Below, in pieces: positions 59,830-64,000 of a stretch of 64,000 nt of DNA. Position 1 is the first letter of the stretch; the number at the start of each line of letters is the position of its first letter. This DNA is from Anderseniella sp. (GTDB taxonomy: Bacteria > Pseudomonadota > Alphaproteobacteria > Rhizobiales > Aestuariivirgaceae). The stretch is from contig JANQOK010000008.1 of the NCBI GenBank assembly GCA_028289645.1, positions 1 through 64,000 on the forward strand, read 5' to 3'. The notes beneath the pieces were generated by a model that worked only from the letters and a program-made list of their open reading frames with translations, did no database searches and was not told where the DNA came from. Made by a program: the position numbers and the translations under genes.

Positions 59830-62000
59830 ACAGTGCGGTGACAGATGTCGGCAAGACGCCCTCGTCCAATGTACCGGGGCTGAATTCGTTCTGGGCGCAG
59901 ATGGGAGCCATGATCTGTGTCACCGTGTTGCTGAGCCTGGTCCTCGACTTCATGAAGGTCTGGCCACAGGAGTGGATCGTTCCCATCAAGGAATGGGTCA
60001 CCCGGTTCTTCACATGGCTCGACAAGGAAGCCGGAATCGGCCCGCTCAAGTTCAAGACTGTCACGCGCTCAATCGCCTGGTTGCTGGAACAGCCGCTGGA
60101 CTGGGCTGAGTACATTTTGTACCGCGGCATCAAGGCCAAGCAGTTCCCGGCGATCTTCTGGATATTCGGCCCGCTGATCGCCTTGGCGGCACTGCACAAC
60201 CGTTTTGGCATGCAGAAATGCTTGCTTGCTGTCGCATCCATATGGGCTGTCATGGTTGCCGACAATGTGCTGCTGCACACAGGCCTTTTCCAGTTGCCGG
60301 CCACGGTTCTGGATGTACTTGGCGTCAAGAAACTGGATGCGCTTCCCTGGGTGGTGATCGTGGCCGGCGCCGGGATACTGGGACATTGGATCGGCGGCTG
60401 GAAACTGGCGCTGTTTTCGGCAGGATGCATTGGCTATCTGGCCATCATGGGCCTGTGGCGCGATTCCATGCGGACGTTCTCCATCGTCGTGGTCTCAGTG
60501 CCGTTCGCGGTCGTGCTGGGCCTTGGCCTCGGTATCTGGGTGACCCGCTCGAAACGAGCTGCGGCGATCATCTCTCCGATGTTCGACATCATGCAGGCAA
60601 CCCCGCACATGGCCTATCTCGTGCCGGTGGTGGTATTGTTTGGCGCAGGTCAGGTGCCGGCCATGATCGCAACGGTGATCTTTGCCATGCCGCCCATGGC
60701 CCGGTGTACCATACTGGGGATCCAGACAGTCTCCAGCGACGTAGTGGAATCCGGCCACATGTCAGGATGCACACCGCGACAGCTGTTGTGGAAAGTCACG
60801 CTGCCATCGTCACAACGCATCCTCATGCTTGGGGTCAACCAGGTCGTTATGCAGACACTTGCAATGGTGGTCATCGCGTCCATGGTCGGTGCCCAGGGCC
60901 TGGGCCACAAGCTGTTGTTTTCCCTGCAGCAATTACGCCTGGGCGCTGCCGTCGAACAAGGCCTCGCGATCGTTCTGATGGCTGTGGTCCTCGACCGCCT
61001 GACGCAAGCCTATGCCAACCGCGCACCAGGCGAACTGGCATCGCGCGAGATCGGCTGGAAGGCCAGAAAACACCTGTGGCTTTTCCTTGGCGTCACTGTT
61101 GCGGCGTACCTGCTGGCACAGTTTCTGCCCATGGTGGAAAAGTATCCCCGGGCCTACACTTTCACGCTCGGCCGCAATATCGACTTCGCCCTGCGCGCCT
61201 TCTCCAAGCATGCCTACGACTACATCAATCCGGTGAGGGATTTCATCACCGTCTACATGCTGATCCCGTTCCGGGACTTTTTCCTGTGGTTGCCATGGAC
61301 CACCGTTGTCGGCGCCGTCGGCCTCGCCGCCTACTGGCTTGGCGGCATTCGCACCACATTGCTGACCACCGCCCTGATCGCCGTCGTTATTCTGGTAACC
61401 GGCAACTGGGAACAGGGCATGCTGACGCTGTATCTTGTCACGTCCGCCGTTATTTTGTGCGTGCTGATCGGTGTGCCAATCGGCATCTGGGCGACGCGGT
61501 CTGACCGCGCCGCCCGAGCCATAATGGCAACGTGCGATACGCTGCAGACGTTTCCGTCGTTCATCTATCTGATCCCGGTGATCATGCTGCTGAAGGTTGG
61601 TGACCTGTCCAATGTGATTGCCATCCTGGCCTATGCCACCGTGCCGGCGGTCCGCTACACATACTTGGGCATCAAGCGTATTCCTGAGGTCACCATCGAA
61701 GCTTCCATCGCCAACGGGACAACGCCATTGCAACGGCTGTGGAAAGTGGAACTGCCGATCGCGCTGCCTGAAATCATGCTGGGTATCAATCAGACAATCA
61801 TGATGGCTCTCGCGATGACGGCGATCACCGCGCTGATCGGATCATCCGACCTGGGTCAGGAAATCTACCGAGCGCTGCCGACCGCTGATTCCGGTCGCGG
61901 CATCATGGCGGGCCTCGGGATCGCCGTTATCGGCATTGTCGCCGACCGGTTGATCCAGGCCTGGGCGGCCGAACGCAAGAAGCAATTGGGCATAAGTTAA
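59826..62000 (+). CDS. tmoW: Fused double-domain permease of amine ABC transporter, probable TMAO
   Basis: 724 residues with two BPD_transp_1 domains. The first ends in MSGCTPRQLLWKVTLPSSQRILMLGVNQVVM, the second in ANGTTPLQRLWKVELPIALPEIMLGINQTIM. They are joined by a membrane segment (HLWLFLGVTVAAYLLAQFL), so the whole membrane unit is one chain, as in the paralogue at 9768-11756. There are about twelve to fourteen membrane helices. The ATG overlaps the ATPase stop. Tmm follows after 30 bases. Confidence 0.87.
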   Translation: MNSAVTDVGKTPSSNVPGLNSFWAQMGAMICVTVLLSLVLDFMKVWPQEWIVPIKEWVTRFFTWLDKEAGIGPLKFKTVTRSIAWLLEQPLDWAEYILYRGIKAKQFPAIFWIFGPLIALAALHNRFGMQKCLLAVASIWAVMVADNVLLHTGLFQLPATVLDVLGVKKLDALPWVVIVAGAGILGHWIGGWKLALFSAGCIGYLAIMGLWRDSMRTFSIVVVSVPFAVVLGLGLGIWVTRSKRAAAIISPMFDIMQATPHMAYLVPVVVLFGAGQVPAMIATVIFAMPPMARCTILGIQTVSSDVVESGHMSGCTPRQLLWKVTLPSSQRILMLGVNQVVMQTLAMVVIASMVGAQGLGHKLLFSLQQLRLGAAVEQGLAIVLMAVVLDRLTQAYANRAPGELASREIGWKARKHLWLFLGVTVAAYLLAQFLPMVEKYPRAYTFTLGRNIDFALRAFSKHAYDYINPVRDFITVYMLIPFRDFFLWLPWTTVVGAVGLAAYWLGGIRTTLLTTALIAVVILVTGNWEQGMLTLYLVTSAVILCVLIGVPIGIWATRSDRAARAIMATCDTLQTFPSFIYLIPVIMLLKVGDLSNVIAILAYATVPAVRYTYLGIKRIPEVTIEASIANGTTPLQRLWKVELPIALPEIMLGINQTIMMALAMTAITALIGSSDLGQEIYRALPTADSGRGIMAGLGIAVIGIVADRLIQAWAAERKKQLGIS

Positions 62001-62030
62001 GGTCTGTAGACAGTAAGGAGAACAAAATCG

Positions 62031-63371
62031 ATGTCTAAAAGAGTAGCCGTCATTGGTGCCGGTCCGTCCGGTCTTGCACAACTGCGCGCCTTCCAGTCAG
62101 CTGCCAAGGCGGGCGCCGACATTCCCGAGATCGTGTGCTTTGAGAAGCAGGAAGACTGGGGCGGGCTGTGGAACTACACCTGGCGCACCGGACTGGACGA
62201 GTATGGCGAGCCGGTGCACTGCTCCATGTATCGCTATCTTTGGTCCAATGGTCCCAAGGAAGGCCTGGAGTTTGCCGACTATTCGTTCGAGGAACACTTC
62301 GGCAAGCAGATCGCCTCATACCCACCGCGCGCAGTCCTGTTCGATTACATCAAAGGCCGGGTTGAAAAAGCCGATGTGCGCAAGTGGATCAGGTTCAGGA
62401 CACCTGTCCGCTATGTCGAGTGGGATGCCGGCGCAAGCAAATTCAAGGTATCATCGCATGATCTGGTCAACGACAAGACGAGCACCGAGATGTTTGACAA
62501 TGTGGTGTGCTGTAGTGGCCATTTCTCGACACCGAACACGCCTCACTTCGACGGCCTCGACCGGTTCAACGGCAGGGTCCTGCACGCCCATGATTTCCGC
62601 GACGCAGTGGAATTCAAGGACAAGGACCTGCTGCTTATAGGCACATCCTATTCAGCCGAGGACATCGGCTCGCAATGCTGGAAGTATGGCGCCAAATCAA
62701 TCACCGTCAGCCACCGTACTGCACCCATGGGCTATGACTGGCCGGACAACTGGCAGGAAGTACCGCTGCTGACCAAAGTCGAGGGCAATACCTGCACCTT
62801 CAAGGACGGCACAACCAAGGATGTCGATGCCATTATCCTGTGCACCGGCTACCTGCATCACTTCCCGTTCATGGCAGAGGACCTGAAACTGCACACCGCC
62901 AACCGGCTGGCCACCGCCGACCTCTACAAGGGTGTGGCGTTTGTCCACAACCCGGCCCTGTTCTACATCGGCATGCAGGACCAGTGGTTCACCTTCAACA
63001 TGTTTGACGCGCAGGGCTGGTGGGCGCGTGATGTCATCATGGGACGTATCGCCCTGCCCGACAAAGCCGCCATGCAAGCAGACGTGGAAGAACGGGTCGC
63101 GCGTGAGGACCAGAATGAGGACGACTATGCCTGCATCCGGTATCAGGGCGACTATGTCAAAGAGCTGATCGCGGAAACCGACTACCCAAGCTTCGACGTG
63201 GACGGCGCCAATGAGGCCTTCTTCCAATGGAAGAAACACAAGAAGCAGAACATCATGACGTTCCGGGACAACAGCTACAAATCGGTGATCACCGGAACCA
63301 TGGCGCCAAAACACCATACGCCGTGGAAGGATGCGCTCGACGATACGCTGGAATCGTATCTGGAGAACTGA
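62031..63371 (+). CDS. tmm: Trimethylamine monooxygenase (flavin-containing)
   Basis: 446 residues, the usual Tmm length. FAD site [15 protein letters not shown] site [10 protein letters not shown]; the FMO fingerprint [11 protein letters not shown] (FxGxxxHxxxF) and [10 protein letters not shown]. Tyr207 in GTSYSAED sits where Tmm proteins have the active-site Tyr that favours trimethylamine. It oxidises trimethylamine to TMAO with NADPH and O2. AAGGAG precedes the ATG. Following the TMAO-type transporter it closes the operon. A baeyer-villiger or general FMO role is less likely because the Tmm-type residues and context are present. Confidence 0.93.
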   Translation: MSKRVAVIGAGPSGLAQLRAFQSAAKAGADIPEIVCFEKQEDWGGLWNYTWRTGLDEYGEPVHCSMYRYLWSNGPKEGLEFADYSFEEHFGKQIASYPPRAVLFDYIKGRVEKADVRKWIRFRTPVRYVEWDAGASKFKVSSHDLVNDKTSTEMFDNVVCCSGHFSTPNTPHFDGLDRFNGRVLHAHDFRDAVEFKDKDLLLIGTSYSAEDIGSQCWKYGAKSITVSHRTAPMGYDWPDNWQEVPLLTKVEGNTCTFKDGTTKDVDAIILCTGYLHHFPFMAEDLKLHTANRLATADLYKGVAFVHNPALFYIGMQDQWFTFNMFDAQGWWARDVIMGRIALPDKAAMQADVEERVAREDQNEDDYACIRYQGDYVKELIAETDYPSFDVDGANEAFFQWKKHKKQNIMTFRDNSYKSVITGTMAPKHHTPWKDALDDTLESYLEN

Positions 63372-63374
63372 AGC

Positions 63375-64000
63375 ATGAAAAGGCTGGCACATGCGCGGCA
63401 TTGTGCCAGCCTGCTCTGCCTGTGGTTCATGGCCATGTCCGGCCTGCCGGCACCGGCTGCGCGGGCACAGCAGGTCGACCTGGAAATTGTGCTGGCCATG
63501 GACGGGTCCGGCAGCATAAGTGCCGATGAGTTTCTGCTGCAGGTCATCGGCACCGCCGCCGCGCTGAAGGATGCAAGTGTCCAGCAGGCGATTCTGTCCG
63601 GGCCGACCGGGCGTGTGGCAATTTCCGCGGTGATCTGGTCGGATGCGGCGTTTCCCAAGTATCCCACCGAATGGCATCTGCTCAATTCGCCCGAGACGAT
63701 CGATGCGTTTGCGCAGCGCTTGCTGAACTTCAACAACCCGGCCAATGCCAGCAAACGCCAGGGCAAGGGCGGCGGCGGAACCGGGATCGGCGACGGCATT
63801 GTCTACGCTCTGGAGATGATCCACAGCAACAGGTTTGACGGTGCCCGCAAGGTGGTGGACGTATCAGGCGACGGGGTCGAGACCGACCCGTGGTTCAAGA
63901 AGGCCTTCACCCTGCCCGACGCCCGCAGGCTGGCCAGGGCCAGGGGGGTGACGATCAATGGCCTGGCCATTCTCACCGACAACTGGAAACTGCATGATTA
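63375..64000 (+). CDS. DUF1194/VWA domain protein, 3' truncated by window edge
   Basis: The frame opens four bases after tmm and runs off the window (about 208 residues visible). A signal peptide (HCASLLCLWFMAMSGLPAPAARAQ) is followed by QVDLEIVLAMDGSGSISADEFLLQ with the MIDAS DGSGS of a von Willebrand factor A fold, and VVDVSGDGVETDPW, typical of DUF1194 secreted proteins. Its function is unknown. Frame and start are clear, since the stop codon of tmm lies just before the ATG. Confidence 0.85.
   Translation, partial: MKRLAHARHCASLLCLWFMAMSGLPAPAARAQQVDLEIVLAMDGSGSISADEFLLQVIGTAAALKDASVQQAILSGPTGRVAISAVIWSDAAFPKYPTEWHLLNSPETIDAFAQRLLNFNNPANASKRQGKGGGGTGIGDGIVYALEMIHSNRFDGARKVVDVSGDGVETDPWFKKAFTLPDARRLARARGVTINGLAILTDNWKLHD

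Noticed and set aside
60218-61504. 428-aa open frame on the plus strand within the fused permease gene
   Set aside because: It is a shadow frame in GC-rich DNA: no domain, Arg/His-rich composition, no ribosome site, and the permease frame is strongly supported.
62697-63824. 375-aa open frame opposite tmm and the DUF1194 gene
   Set aside because: Spans two well-supported genes on the other strand and resembles no protein family.
1-64000. tRNA, rRNA, CRISPR array, insertion sequence or phage genes
   Set aside because: I looked through the intergenic parts and coding frames and saw no cloverleaf-like element, spaced direct repeats, transposase or integrase.

Overview
The window is chromosome-like, GC-rich, tightly packed DNA (about 60 % GC by eye) from an alphaproteobacterium, probably a marine heterotroph of Rhodobacterales or Hyphomicrobiales type. 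The pointers are an alphaproteobacterial SOS box (GAAC-N7-GAAC) before an imuA-imuB-dnaE2 cassette, a urtABCDE-ureDABCEFG urea block, trimethylamine monooxygenase beside a TMAO/quaternary-amine ABC transporter, and a split glutamate-synthase/type III glutamine-synthetase operon of the N-methylglutamate type. I cannot fix the genus. I saw no rRNA, tRNA, CRISPR array, insertion sequence or prophage.

Layout. 1-6.3 kb: the end of one YeeE/YedE membrane protein, a second complete one, two secreted metallo-beta-lactamase-fold proteins (one with its metal motif erased), a flavodoxin and a nitroreductase. 6.4-13.9 kb: an amine import and catabolism operon on the minus strand (binding protein, ATPase, fused double permease, choline-kinase-like phosphotransferase, FAD/GcvT demethylating dehydrogenase). 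14-15.7 kb: a methyltransferase and a second choline-kinase-like protein. 15.7-26.4 kb: twelve collinear genes for urea uptake and nickel urease. 26.6-30.9 kb: a CadC-like winged-helix/TPR regulator, a methyltransferase and an orphan AAA+ ATPase. 31.2-36.8 kb: the SOS mutasome. 37-44.7 kb: XRE-cupin regulator, ammonium transporter with a small membrane partner, then cluster A (class II amidotransferase, GXGXG protein, FMN glutamate-synthase protein, type III GS/GmaS), read as methylamine-to-N-methylglutamate assimilation. 44.8-49.9 kb: LysE exporter, TupA-like ATP-grasp protein, metallophosphoesterase, two-component system. 49.9-57.4 kb: cluster B, a second, divergent set of the same four modules plus a 136-residue unknown protein and a cupin, with a divergent GntR/FadR regulator and a nitrilase-family amidase. 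57.7-63.4 kb: a second amine ABC transporter (probably TMAO) and Tmm. The window ends inside a DUF1194/VWA protein.

The genes suggest a nitrogen- and methyl-scavenging region. Urea, ammonium and methylated amines enter through dedicated transporters. Urease, GS-type ligases, glutamate-synthase-like enzymes, FAD/GcvT demethylase and Tmm turn them into ammonia, glutamate and one-carbon units. TMAO demethylase, dimethylamine monooxygenase and N-methylglutamate dehydrogenase are not in the window and should lie elsewhere if the pathway is complete.

The best candidate for an undescribed system is cluster B. It keeps a Cys-x2-Cys-x4-Cys motif where cluster A has lost every cysteine, its proteins are longer than those of cluster A, it carries two extra small genes, and it shares a 17-bp iterated promoter motif (16 of 17 bases identical) with the nearby amidase gene, which suggests one regulon.
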